Part shown: one piece after another, positions 34,323 to 42,960 of the stretch
Numbering within the stretch: position 1 is the stretch's first letter
Layout of the letters: every line of letters starts with the position of its first letter
From: Haloferax larsenii JCM 13917
GTDB taxonomy: Archaea; Halobacteriota; Halobacteria; Halobacteriales; Haloferacaceae
Length of the DNA stretch: 49,031 nt
Assembly (NCBI RefSeq): GCF_000336955.1
Contig: NZ_AOLI01000017.1
Coordinates: 126,819-175,849, forward strand
Direction of reading: 5' to 3'
Notes under the pieces: generated by a model
The model's input: only the letters and a program-made list of their open reading frames with translations
Databases searched by the model: none
Told to the model about the DNA's origin: nothing
Translations under genes and position numbers: made by a program

Positions 34323-36542
34323 ATGAGAGACCGGACGGGCCTTCATCGACGGACGCTCCTCGGCACACTCGCGACTGCCGGGCTTTCGTCGATTGCCGGT
34401 TGTTCCGCGTTCCAGCGTGGCGACGACCAGTCTACGTCCGGTGTCTCAGACGACTCCGCCCGCGACCTCGCGGTCCGGTTCGCACCGATGCTGTACTTCG
34501 ACGAGTACGAGACGTGGTTCCCGACAGACCCACGCCGATACACCAGCGAGCGAGACGGCGAGACGGTCGTCGATGGGTTCGACGCGTTCGACGGGTACCA
34601 CGCCCGAGTCGCCGACACCGGCGAGCAGGCACCCGACCCGACGGTGTTCTACAACGTCGTCCGATACGCCGAGTCGCCTCTCGTGGTCGTCCAGTACTGG
34701 CTGTACTCGGCGTTCGACCAGTTCACGACCAACTTCCACTGGCACGACTGGGAAGTCCTGCACGTCTTCGTGGACGTGGGCGACGGTGGCAGTGGTGGCG
34801 ACGGTGGCAGTGGTGGCGACGGTGGCAGTGGTGGTGACGGCGACAGCAACGACGACAACAGCGGGAGCGGCAGCATCGACCCCGAGTCCGCCGCCCCCCA
34901 GTTGTACGTCGCCAGTTCGCACTCGCGGAAGGTCCCCAACAACGAGTTCCTCGACCCGGACCCCGAGCGCGTGCCGCGTATCCTCTCGGAACTCGGGTCG
35001 CACTCCAGTACCCTCTCGCTCAACGACAGCCACGACCGATTCCAGCGGGTTCCGTCCGGGGACTCGTTCGCCGACATCACCAACCGCGCACTCGAACGCC
35101 TCGAAGACGTCGCGGAACTCCCTATCGCATATGGCCTGCCGCGGGACGAGGGCGCGGCGCTTCCGTACGTCGTCCCGGAGTTAGACGGCAAGCCGATTTA
35201 CGAGGACGACCGTCTTCCGTCGGTTGCGCGCGACGCCCTCGTCGACGAGTCGCTGACCGTCCGGTCGTTCGACGCGCTGTCGTCCCCGCCGACAGACCTC
35301 CCGAAGCGTGCCACCGGATTGGTGTTCGACCACGAAGCGCGCGACAGCGACGCCGACGTAGCGTACACGCTCGTTCCGACGAGCGAAGTCGAGTCCATCG
35401 CGGACTTCGTCGGCCCGCAACTGAGCTTCGAGTTCGCCGTCCCGCAGTTCGCCGAAGACGCCATCGCGGGCCACATCACGACGACGAGCGCGCCGTGGAG
35501 TCAGCCTCGATACGAGAATCCGGCCGAAGACATTAGCGAACCCATCCACCGGGCCGCGCTGGCCGAGCGATACGATGCCATCGGCGACCCGCCAGCCGTC
35601 AACACGCTCTTCGTCCAAATCACCGAGGCGGTCACGACCGATGACGCCCCCGAAAACGAGGGGCTGACGACGCAGCAGTCGGCCACCGAATCGGTCGTGC
35701 TGCTCGAAAGCGACCCCGAGGCGGTGCCGACGTTCGGCGGGACGGCGGTGCTTCGAGATGTGCCGTCCGGCGAGCACCGACTCACCGTCAACGGTGCGGG
35801 TCGCGCGCCTCACAGCGAGCAGGTGCGTATTGACGACGCCCTCGTAACCGGCGGCGTCGGAGGCGAGATTCCGCTCGTTGCGCGCGAGTCGGCGACCAAA
35901 CTCGAAGTCGATGCCGACGGAGCTGACAGCGACCTTTCGGACCTTGCGCTTGAAGACGACTTCGCGGGACGACTGTACGACGCACCTGTGGCTGGTCCCG
36001 ATGCCGTCTACGTCCACAGCGGCGGCGCGTACACGGTCGAAGTGCGCGATACAGACGACGAAATTGGTGCGTTCCGCGTCAACCCCGACCCGGACGCTGG
36101 CTCCGACGCCGAGTCGGCCGCTCCGCCGGGTGTTCGCATCGACGAGCCGAACACCGGCAAAGGGTCGCTCGCGTCGTTCCTCGCGGCCATCGCCGAAGAG
36201 ACACAGGCAGCCGTCGAAGCCGCCGGGAACCAATCCGAGGACGGAAGCGAAGCAAACGGCGGCCAGCAGGGCGGCGGTTCTTCGAACGCCGTTCAGGGAC
36301 TCGCACAAGCGCTCGCCGCCGTCGCGGAAGCGGCCCAGCGTGCCGCAACGCGCGCCGAGGCAGGCGACCGCGGGCAGGCCGACGCGAGCCTCGAAACTGT
36401 CGCGTCACGACTCGACCGGGTTGCTGAACGACTCGCTGAGGCTCGAAGCGACCTCCCGGGCGGTCTCTCGAAGGCGACCGAGCGCCGACTTCAGCAGGCG
36501 CGCCGCCGGAGCGAACAGGCGCGTGCCGCGAAGAAGCTCTAA
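34323..36542 (+). CDS. Large Tat-type lipoprotein with Vps62-like domain and helical C terminus
   Basis: The 739-residue protein begins with a Tat signal (HRRTLLGTLATAGL) and lipobox SIAGC. Residues about 50-300 recall Vps62/DUF946-type proteins: FAPMLYFDEYETWFP, then VQYWLYSAFDQFTTNFHWHDWEVLHVFVD and later LYVASSHSRKV. A Gly/Ser/Asp linker inside this domain is made by an 18-base tandem repeat. The middle (about 450-610) looks like carboxypeptidase-regulatory-type beta domains (VPSGEHRLTVNGAG). The last 120 residues are Ala/Arg/Gln-rich helices, probably coiled coil. Function unknown; Vps62-like proteins are linked to surface or lytic roles elsewhere. Confidence 0.75.
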   Translation: MRDRTGLHRRTLLGTLATAGLSSIAGCSAFQRGDDQSTSGVSDDSARDLAVRFAPMLYFDEYETWFPTDPRRYTSERDGETVVDGFDAFDGYHARVADTGEQAPDPTVFYNVVRYAESPLVVVQYWLYSAFDQFTTNFHWHDWEVLHVFVDVGDGGSGGDGGSGGDGGSGGDGDSNDDNSGSGSIDPESAAPQLYVASSHSRKVPNNEFLDPDPERVPRILSELGSHSSTLSLNDSHDRFQRVPSGDSFADITNRALERLEDVAELPIAYGLPRDEGAALPYVVPELDGKPIYEDDRLPSVARDALVDESLTVRSFDALSSPPTDLPKRATGLVFDHEARDSDADVAYTLVPTSEVESIADFVGPQLSFEFAVPQFAEDAIAGHITTTSAPWSQPRYENPAEDISEPIHRAALAERYDAIGDPPAVNTLFVQITEAVTTDDAPENEGLTTQQSATESVVLLESDPEAVPTFGGTAVLRDVPSGEHRLTVNGAGRAPHSEQVRIDDALVTGGVGGEIPLVARESATKLEVDADGADSDLSDLALEDDFAGRLYDAPVAGPDAVYVHSGGAYTVEVRDTDDEIGAFRVNPDPDAGSDAESAAPPGVRIDEPNTGKGSLASFLAAIAEETQAAVEAAGNQSEDGSEANGGQQGGGSSNAVQGLAQALAAVAEAAQRAATRAEAGDRGQADASLETVASRLDRVAERLAEARSDLPGGLSKATERRLQQARRRSEQARAAKKL
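34782..34835 (+). repeat. 18-base tandem repeat coding for a Gly-rich linker
   Basis: Three adjacent copies of GACGGTGGCAGTGGTGGC (the third with one change) encode DGGSGG units. They fall between two parts of the Vps62-like domain and do not break the frame. Confidence 0.85.
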
Positions 36543-36658
36543 TTCGGTGGTCGGCTCGTTTGATTCGGTGTTCAGGTAGTCCGACCCGGTGGTCGAACAG
36601 CGGGCGTCGATGCCGCCCGACCACCTCGTTTATCCCCACCTGTCCCCTCCATTCGACG

Positions 36659-37390
36659 ATGACTGACGCCCTCTCCTTCGACGTGACCAGCGTCGAGGAC
36701 GTCGCCGCCAACCGCGACGAAGTCGTCTCGGCGGTGCAAGCCCACGCCGGGACAATCGCGCGCGAACTCGCCATCCTCCAGGGCGGCGACTACGGACAGG
36801 AGACGTTCAAGACACGCCGTGGAACGTGGACGCTGAAGTACGAAGCCGGTGCCATCCAGTACCTTCGATTCAAGGGCAAATCCGGCGGCGAGACCTACGT
36901 CGTCTCGACCAAGCAACCCCCCGAGCCGAAGCCGTTGGCGACGGCGATGCAGGACTACCCGGCGTTCGTCGAGGCGTACAACGAGCACGTCGAATCGCTC
37001 GACGGCGTCCTCGACGACGTGCCGACCGAGTTCCCGTCGGTCACGACGACCGAAGAACTCGTCTCCGAGCGCGACCGTATCGTCTCGACCATTCGCGAGG
37101 TATCGAACACCATCGCGGGCGAACTGACGCGATTCGACGGCGAGTACGGGACCTTCGCACAGCGCGTCAACGGAACACGCTGGGAGCTGAAATGGGACGG
37201 CCCGCAGGCGTCGTACCTCCGGGTCGGCGGTGAAGGTGGCGTCTATCTGGTCTCGCAGTACCAGCCACCGTCGGCACCGGACGTGCGGGAACTCGCCGAG
37301 GGCTTTGTCGGATTCGTCGAAGCGTACAACGAGTACGTCGAAGAGTTAGAAGCTGACTTGGCGACGGTCTCGTTCGAAGACGCGACGTGA
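36659..37390 (+). CDS. Internally duplicated protein of unknown function
   Basis: The 243-residue soluble, acidic protein consists of two homologous halves (about residues 18-120 and 138-238). Each half runs: a long helix (RDEVVSAVQAHAGTIAREL / RDRIVSTIREVSNTIAGEL), a small beta sheet (GTWTLKYEAGAIQYLRFKG / TRWELKWDGPQASYLRVGG), a strand ending QPPxxP and a helix with FVEAYNEHVE / FVEAYNEYVE. The repeats are clear by eye but not identical, so the duplication is old. No known domain. The ATG at 36659 sits just before the first repeat. Confidence 0.78.
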   Translation: MTDALSFDVTSVEDVAANRDEVVSAVQAHAGTIARELAILQGGDYGQETFKTRRGTWTLKYEAGAIQYLRFKGKSGGETYVVSTKQPPEPKPLATAMQDYPAFVEAYNEHVESLDGVLDDVPTEFPSVTTTEELVSERDRIVSTIREVSNTIAGELTRFDGEYGTFAQRVNGTRWELKWDGPQASYLRVGGEGGVYLVSQYQPPSAPDVRELAEGFVGFVEAYNEYVEELEADLATVSFEDAT

Positions 37391-37498
37391 CGTAACGCAT
37401 TTTGTGGTCAGGGTGCGGCGGTGTCCAGGTCCTGCCGAACCCATCGCCTGCGCTGTATTTCCGAACGCTTATCGCGCTCGTTTCGCACATCAACACCG

Positions 37499-38767
37499 AT
37501 GGCGAGTCAATCGAATGGACGAGTGGGAATGACGCTCGTCCTCGTCGGAGTCGTGGCTGTCGTGGCGACACTCGGTCTGGGTGCAGCCTTCGCGCCCGAC
37601 ATCGGTGCCGCGACGAACAGCGACGACGCGCAGCAAGCCCGAACGACGCTTGTCGGGTCACAGGGTGGTGGGCCCGGACTCCACGAAGACGGGAGCGTCT
37701 ACCTCCTCAACGACACCTCCGTCTCGTGGCGCGTCGCCGACGCCGACAGCTACTTCGACGTGACGAAATTAGAAGACGGCCGCATCGCCGCGGGCTTCAT
37801 GCACAGCGGCTACGAGGAGTGTGGCCCGTACGAATCACCGTGTACCCACACCGGGTATCGAATCATCGACCCTGACGCAGAGGGCGGCGCACAGACCGTC
37901 GAGGAGTGGAGTTTCCCCGTTCGGTCGCGCGCGAACAGCGAGGTCCACGACGTGGAAGTCCTCGACTCGGGCGAGATACTCATGACCGACATGGACCGCG
38001 AGCGCGTCTTTACGGTCCGTGACGGCGAGGTGACGTGGCAGTGGAACGCCTCGTCGATGTACGACGCCCCCGCCGACCCGACCAAGACCGACTGGCTCCA
38101 CATCAACGACGTGGACGTCATCGGCGAGGACCGCTATCTCGTCTCGGTCCGGAACGCGAACCAGTTGGTCATCATCGAGCGCGGTTCGGGCGTCGTCGAC
38201 GTCATCAACGAAGACGACGACGGCGACGGCAAGGGCGACCCCGAGGTCATGCTCCGCCAGCACAACCCGCAGTGGTTGGGCGACGGTGCAGTTCTCGTCG
38301 CCGACAGCGAGAACAACCGCATCATCGAACTCCACGAGAACGACGCTGGCGACTGGGAAATCGCGTGGTCGGTTCGGAGCGCACAGGGCGTCTCCTTCCG
38401 GTGGCCCCGCGACGCCGACCGCCTGCCGAACGGCAACACGCTCATCACCGACTCGGCGAATCAGCGCATCGTCGAGGTAAACCGCACCGGGACAGTCGTC
38501 TGGAGCGTCAAGACCGACCTCATCCCGTACGAGGCAGAGCGCCTCCCAGTCGGTGAGACGGTCGGCGGCCCACAGTCCGATGCGGCACTGGATGACGAAC
38601 ACGAGTCCGAGGAGATTCCGGTCCTCTCGCCGCTCCTCACGGGCATTCGAGCGAGCTATCCGCTTCCGTACTGGCTCGCCGAGGGGCACCTCGCGGGCGT
38701 CCTCTTCGGACTGCTCTCGATGTGCGCCGGGTCGGGTATCGTCGTTCGGAATCGAATCGACTGGTAA
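37499..38767 (+). CDS. Membrane-anchored arylsulfotransferase-like propeller protein
   Basis: The 422-residue protein has an N-terminal membrane helix (about 12-33), a beta-propeller part and a C-terminal helix (about 395-415). The core resembles the arylsulfotransferase (ASST) family: VHDVEVLDSGEILMTDMDRERV, WLHINDVDVIGEDRYLVSVRN and RWPRDADRLPNGNTLITDSANQRIVEVN are the repeated propeller blades with the conserved His in HINDVD. Whether it transfers sulfate or only shares the fold is unclear. A CxxxxC pair (ECGPYESPC) could form a disulfide. Confidence 0.8.
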   Translation: MASQSNGRVGMTLVLVGVVAVVATLGLGAAFAPDIGAATNSDDAQQARTTLVGSQGGGPGLHEDGSVYLLNDTSVSWRVADADSYFDVTKLEDGRIAAGFMHSGYEECGPYESPCTHTGYRIIDPDAEGGAQTVEEWSFPVRSRANSEVHDVEVLDSGEILMTDMDRERVFTVRDGEVTWQWNASSMYDAPADPTKTDWLHINDVDVIGEDRYLVSVRNANQLVIIERGSGVVDVINEDDDGDGKGDPEVMLRQHNPQWLGDGAVLVADSENNRIIELHENDAGDWEIAWSVRSAQGVSFRWPRDADRLPNGNTLITDSANQRIVEVNRTGTVVWSVKTDLIPYEAERLPVGETVGGPQSDAALDDEHESEEIPVLSPLLTGIRASYPLPYWLAEGHLAGVLFGLLSMCAGSGIVVRNRIDW

Positions 38768-38790
38768 TTCGGAATCGAACCGACTGGTAA
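38745..38790 (+). repeat. 23-base tandem duplication spanning a stop codon
   Basis: The last seven codons of the propeller gene including its TAA (38745-38767) are repeated directly after the stop (38768-38790) with one base changed. The second copy is non-coding, so the duplication left the protein unchanged. Confidence 0.85.
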
Positions 38791-38860
38791 TCGCCACTCT
38801 GTCACCTCCTTCACGGGGGTGACCGCGACACTTTTGCACCCGCCGTGGCCACGTCCCCCC

Positions 38861-39409
38861 ATGGCAGACGACGACCTCGCGTGGGAGACGACCGACACGC
38901 GAATCGACTACACGTGTCCGGGGTTCGACATCCGGATGGACGACGTTCGGCTTCCCGACGGCACGGAGACTGATTTTCACTACGTCGACGAACCGCCCGC
39001 GGTGGTGATTCTTCCCTTCACCGCCGACGGCGACGTGGTCGTCATCGACGAGTGGCGGCAGGCGGTCGAGCGAACCAACCGGGGCCTCCCGGCCGGTGGA
39101 ACCGAGGCGGGTGACGACGACTACGAGGCCGCCGCACACCGCGAACTCACCGAGGAGACGGGCTACGTCGCCGAAACGATGGAACCGCTCGTAACCGTCG
39201 AACCCGCCAACGGCATCGCCAACTCGGTGTTTCACTACTTCGTCGCCCGCGGGTGTGAAAAACAGGAAGCCCAACGACTCGATTTCAACGAGAGCATCCG
39301 TCCGACGACCGTGGCGTACGACGAGTTGCTGCAGTCGGTCAGAGACGGTGACGTTCGAGACGGACGGACCGCGCTCGGGGTCCTCCACTACGAGTTGACA
39401 CAGGGGTAG
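38861..39409 (+). CDS. Nudix hydrolase, ADP-ribose pyrophosphatase-like
   Basis: The 182-residue protein carries a Nudix box centred on AAHRELTEETGYV (about 93-105) after LPAGGTEAGDDDYE, the Gly-rich lead typical of ADP-ribose/NDP-sugar hydrolases. The usual first Glu of the box is replaced by Asp in this reading. Enzymes of this kind split a nucleoside diphosphate linked to another group; the exact substrate is open. The ATG at 38861 follows a short leader. Confidence 0.88.
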   Translation: MADDDLAWETTDTRIDYTCPGFDIRMDDVRLPDGTETDFHYVDEPPAVVILPFTADGDVVVIDEWRQAVERTNRGLPAGGTEAGDDDYEAAAHRELTEETGYVAETMEPLVTVEPANGIANSVFHYFVARGCEKQEAQRLDFNESIRPTTVAYDELLQSVRDGDVRDGRTALGVLHYELTQG

Positions 39410-39449
39410 TCGCGGCCGCGACGGTGGGAGTCGGGTGACTCGTCGCCCA

Positions 39450-40265
39450 ATGCGGGAAGGATTTTCACGACAGGGGTCTTACCACTCGTTCGTGGTTACT
39501 ACGACGCGCCTCTTCGATTCGGTTTGGTCCCTCGCTGCGGCGCTCACCGTCGGTGGCGGTGGGCTCCTCGTTGGGACGATACTTGTCATCGTGACGCAAC
39601 TCACGATGGTCAGCGCTGGCATCGAACTGACTCCCTTCATGCTCATCGTGATGTCGCTCATCCTGTTGCAGGGCATCGCGTTCGGGGGCGTTGCGCTTCT
39701 CTACGCGCGCTTCCGCGGCTTCGGTATCGACCACTTCGGTGTCCGAGTCCCCTCGCTCCGTGAGGTCGCCGCTATCGTGCTCGGGTACGTCCTCGCACTC
39801 GGTGCGGCCTTCACTGGTGCCTTCCTGATTCAGACGATTGGCGTCGAAGCTGGGTCGAATCAGGTCACCGAAATCGCCACGCAAGACCCCGAAGTCCTCC
39901 TCCTTCTCGTCCCGGCGTCGTTCCTCCTCATCGGTCCGGGCGAGGAACTGCTGTTCCGCGGCGTCGTCCAGAACCGTATCCGCGAGTCGTTCGGCCCCGT
40001 GTCGGGTATCGCCCTCGCGAGCGCCATCTTCGCCGCGATTCACTTCGTCGCGTTGACCGGCGGCGCGAGTGCCCGCCTCGTCACTATCGGCATCCTCTTT
40101 TTCCCGAGTCTCGTCTTCGGGACGGCCTACGAACTGACCGATAACCTCGTGGTGCCCGCGCTCATCCACGGCACGTACAACGCGACGCTGTTCACCATCG
40201 CCTACATCGCGTTCAAGGTGATGGAGATGAATCCCGACGCGATGCCCTCCGTGCTGTTCTTCTGA
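39450..40265 (+). CDS. CPBP family intramembrane protease-like protein
   Basis: A 271-residue membrane protein with about eight hydrophobic segments and the CPBP motifs EELLFRGVVQ, FAAIHF and HGTYNA in order in the C-terminal half. It is a paralogue of the protein at 6408. Start sites are uncertain: an ATG lies at 39435, another at 39450 and a GTG at 39492; the latter begins just before the first membrane helix. Function is not predictable beyond a probable membrane protease or a protease-derived scaffold. Confidence 0.85.
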   Translation: MREGFSRQGSYHSFVVTTTRLFDSVWSLAAALTVGGGGLLVGTILVIVTQLTMVSAGIELTPFMLIVMSLILLQGIAFGGVALLYARFRGFGIDHFGVRVPSLREVAAIVLGYVLALGAAFTGAFLIQTIGVEAGSNQVTEIATQDPEVLLLLVPASFLLIGPGEELLFRGVVQNRIRESFGPVSGIALASAIFAAIHFVALTGGASARLVTIGILFFPSLVFGTAYELTDNLVVPALIHGTYNATLFTIAYIAFKVMEMNPDAMPSVLFF

Positions 40266-40281
40266 GTCTCGGAGTCCGAGG

Positions 40282-40761
40282 TTAGGGCTCTCCCGACTCG
40301 TATTCTGCATCGTCAGTGTCGAAAAAGCCGGAGTACGAACTGTCCTCGGTACTCCCCGGCGGCGACCCGACGTAGACGCCGACTTTGTCGATATCCGGGT
40401 GGAGCGTCACGTCCGGGTCGCACATCGTCGAGACGGCGAGATACCGAAGCGGTTCGTCGCCGTCGTTGACGACACAGTGTGCGCCGGATTCGTCGGCTGG
40501 ACAGGGGACGTAGTCGCCGTCGCGGAGCGTGTACGTCTCGCCGCCGAGGCGGAGCGTGCCGGTCCCCGAGAGGACGTACAGCGCCTCTTCGTTGGCCGCG
40601 TGGTAGTGGTACGACCACGGCTGACTACCGGGTGGGAGTTCGTAGAGGCTACACCCGAGTTGGTCGCTCCCGGCCGCGTCGCCTAGTTGTTTCTGCTTGA
40701 ACGTGCCTTCGACGCCCTCGTGTTCGACCCAGTCGAGGTCGGACTCGTTTCGGGGGTGCAT
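40282..40761 (-). CDS. Cupin domain protein
   Basis: The 159-residue protein is a single cupin. Motif 1 is WSYHYHAANEEALYVLSGTG (two His and a Glu as metal ligands) and motif 2 has PCPADESGAHCVVND with the third His. The C-terminal 45 residues are an extra acidic tail (YVGSPPGSTEDS...). Similar proteins act as sugar-phosphate isomerases or dioxygenases, or bind small ligands; nothing allows a choice here. Confidence 0.87.
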   Translation of the reverse strand: MHPRNESDLDWVEHEGVEGTFKQKQLGDAAGSDQLGCSLYELPPGSQPWSYHYHAANEEALYVLSGTGTLRLGGETYTLRDGDYVPCPADESGAHCVVNDGDEPLRYLAVSTMCDPDVTLHPDIDKVGVYVGSPPGSTEDSSYSGFFDTDDAEYESGEP

Positions 40762-40875
40762 ACGGGGTGTCCCACGGCGTCGAGAAAAAGTGTTTGTGGG
40801 CTGTCGGAGCAGGGACCGTGTGGTCGCTGGCTGCGGGATTCCGGGTCAGTTCGGGTGCCCTCGCCCGAGGTCAGT

Positions 40876-42474
40876 TCAGTTGTTCAGCGTGACCTCTCCG
40901 TTAGCCGCCGAGCCGTCGTGTTCCGTCGTCGTGGACGTCGACTGTTGGCTGGTAGTGTCTCCCGACGCCGACTGCTGGCTGCTCACGTCGGTGCCAACTG
41001 ACTGTTGACCGAGGGTGACGTCGGATGCCGAGTCGCTGGAGTCGAACTGGCCGACGAGCGACTGGAGTCTCTGTGCGCGCTCCGAGAGCGCTTCCGACGC
41101 GGATGCAATCTCCTGGGTCGTCGCCGTCTGCTCTTCGGCCGCCGCCGAGACGTTCTGCGCCTCGGAGGCCGTCTTGTCGCTGAGGTTCGTAATCTCGTCC
41201 ATCGTCGTGACGACCTCTTGGGTCGACTGCGCCTGTTCGTCGGTGGCGCTGCTGATAGACTGGATGGCGTCGTTGCTCTCTTCGATTTTGCCGACGATTT
41301 CTTCGAGCACGTCGACGGTCTCGCCGACCGTCTCACGGCTGGATTCGACCTCGGCTCGGGTCTCGAAGGTGTCTTCGGCGACGTTTTCGGTGGACGTTTC
41401 GATGTCCTCGATGAGTGATTCGACTTCCTGGGTCGCGTCGGCGGTCTCTTCGGCGAGCGTCTTCACTTCGCTCGCGACGACGGCGAACCCTTCGCCCGCA
41501 TCGCCAGCGCCCGCCGCCTCGATAGAGGCGTTGAGCGCGAGGATGCTCGTCTTCTCGGCGATATCGTCGATTAGCTCGACGACTTCGCTAATCTCCGTGA
41601 CGGACTGCTGGAGGTCTTCGACTTCGGAGACGGTCTCGGCCGAACGCGACTCCAGTTGTTCCATCTTCTCGATGGTCGAACTGGCGGCTTGCCGGCTCTC
41701 TTTGGCGCGGTCGACGGTCCGCCGCGACTCGCGAGCAATCTCTTCGGAGGACGACGCAATCTCCTCGATGGTCGCAGAGAGGTTGCTCAGTTCGGATTCT
41801 GCGGCGTTGAGGTTCCGGTGTTGCGTCTCGTTGCTCGCGGAAATCTCTTCGATACTCTCGGCGACGTCGGCGCTGGTGACTTTCACCGCGTTCGCGCTCG
41901 CGGTGACGTCCGAACTCTCGTCGTCGACCTGCGCGGCGAACGTCTGTATCTGGGTGATGACCGAGTCGATGGAGTTCATCATCTCGTTGAAGCCCTCACC
42001 GATGCGCTGCATCGCGTCGTTTTGACTCTCCGCGTCGACGCGGACGGTGAGGTCGCCGGCTGCGGCGTTCTCCATCGCTTCACCGTACTCCTCGGCCTGC
42101 TGTTCGAGGTCGGTCGTGAGCGCGTCGAGTTGCGAGCGCTGTTCTTCGGCTTCTTGGCTCTTTGCCTCCGCGTCGGCGACGAGTTCTTTCATGTCCTCGA
42201 CGATAGCGAGCGTCGCGGTGCCGCCGATTGCGAACACGGCAACAGTCGCGGTCATAAGCGGCCCGGTCACGAGGTCAAACACCGCTGCGTAGATACCTGC
42301 TTTTTCGAGTGCGAGGCTGAACGTCCACATCACGCCCAGAATAGACCCGAACGAGAACGTGAGCCAGAATGGTGCTTCTGCGTCGCTGTCGCGGTAGTTG
42401 AGCCACCCCAGCGCTGCTGCACCGACGAAGCCGAGCATCCCGATGGCGTCGAAGATTGGAGCGATTCCGACCAT
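40876..42474 (-). CDS. Methyl-accepting transducer with three-helix membrane domain
   Basis: The 532-residue protein has three N-terminal membrane helices (about 5-25, 36-55 and 70-92) and no large ligand-binding domain, a HAMP-like segment (AGDLTVRVDAES, about 139-170), a long coiled coil and the signalling hairpin at about 308-335. The tip reads ALNASIEAAGAGDAGEGFAVVA; the usual Arg after EAA is Gly322 here. Gln/Ser-rich tail ends the protein. It should signal to CheA/CheW. The gene lies two bases after a small membrane-protein gene, so the two form an operon and maybe a complex. Confidence 0.9.
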   Translation of the reverse strand: MVGIAPIFDAIGMLGFVGAAALGWLNYRDSDAEAPFWLTFSFGSILGVMWTFSLALEKAGIYAAVFDLVTGPLMTATVAVFAIGGTATLAIVEDMKELVADAEAKSQEAEEQRSQLDALTTDLEQQAEEYGEAMENAAAGDLTVRVDAESQNDAMQRIGEGFNEMMNSIDSVITQIQTFAAQVDDESSDVTASANAVKVTSADVAESIEEISASNETQHRNLNAAESELSNLSATIEEIASSSEEIARESRRTVDRAKESRQAASSTIEKMEQLESRSAETVSEVEDLQQSVTEISEVVELIDDIAEKTSILALNASIEAAGAGDAGEGFAVVASEVKTLAEETADATQEVESLIEDIETSTENVAEDTFETRAEVESSRETVGETVDVLEEIVGKIEESNDAIQSISSATDEQAQSTQEVVTTMDEITNLSDKTASEAQNVSAAAEEQTATTQEIASASEALSERAQRLQSLVGQFDSSDSASDVTLGQQSVGTDVSSQQSASGDTTSQQSTSTTTEHDGSAANGEVTLNN

Positions 42475-42476
42475 CG

Positions 42477-42752
42477 TTATTCACCCGCCGTGATGACTTC
42501 TTTCCGACGGACGTACGCTGCTGCGAGGAACATGACGCCTGCTAAGCCGATTCCGACGCCGTGTTCGACGAGGTTCAACACTGGCTCGAGGGCGAACGTT
42601 TCGAGGTTCGTCGCCAGCATCCCGACGACGAGCAACACGTAGCCCGCGGTGAACAGTTTCGTCTCGCTCCTGTACTGCGTGACAACCGGTATGAGTCCCA
42701 CTAGGGACACGACCAGCCCAGTTACTTCGAGTGGTGATAATTCAGCCAACAT
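42477..42752 (-). CDS. Small three-helix membrane protein, partner of the transducer
   Basis: The 91-residue product has three predicted membrane helices (about 8-25, 33-50 and 58-80) and short loops. It is first in the operon, with its stop two bases before the transducer start, and uses the TATA-like box at 42776-42784. A sensory role, like that of a membrane receptor subunit beside its transducer (as for sensory rhodopsins with their Htr), is a hypothesis drawn from position only; it has no retinal-binding Lys in a rhodopsin-like context. Confidence 0.75.
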   Translation of the reverse strand: MLAELSPLEVTGLVVSLVGLIPVVTQYRSETKLFTAGYVLLVVGMLATNLETFALEPVLNLVEHGVGIGLAGVMFLAAAYVRRKEVITAGE

Positions 42753-42775
42753 TCGTCAGAACACTCGGAAGGGAG

Positions 42776-42784
42776 TATTTTAAA
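42776..42784 (-). promoter_or_regulatory. TATA box of the transducer operon
   Basis: The minus strand reads TTTAAAATA, 24-32 bases before the ATG at 42752. The AT-rich spacer continues to about 42860 and includes a palindrome AACATATGTT at 42833-42842. Confidence 0.55.
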
Positions 42785-42960
42785 TTAGTCGTCCAATTAT
42801 TCGATTTTGATAATGGTAATCGAGTAAAACAAAACATATGTTAACTTATCATTTCTAGTTGTCATCTATTGCCGGTTCCCAGTGGTATATATGTGGTCTC
42901 AGGTCGCCGCCTCTCGCACGCGAACGCAACCCTTACCGCCGCGCTCACGGAAGCACCTCC

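Noticed and set aside
34782-34835. Tandem repeat as a recombination or CRISPR signal
   Set aside because: The unit is in frame and encodes a Gly/Ser/Asp linker, which explains it.
35181-36308. Minus-strand frame (375 codons) opposite the Vps62-like lipoprotein
   Set aside because: Shadow frame; the plus-strand gene has a signal peptide, lipobox and consistent domains.
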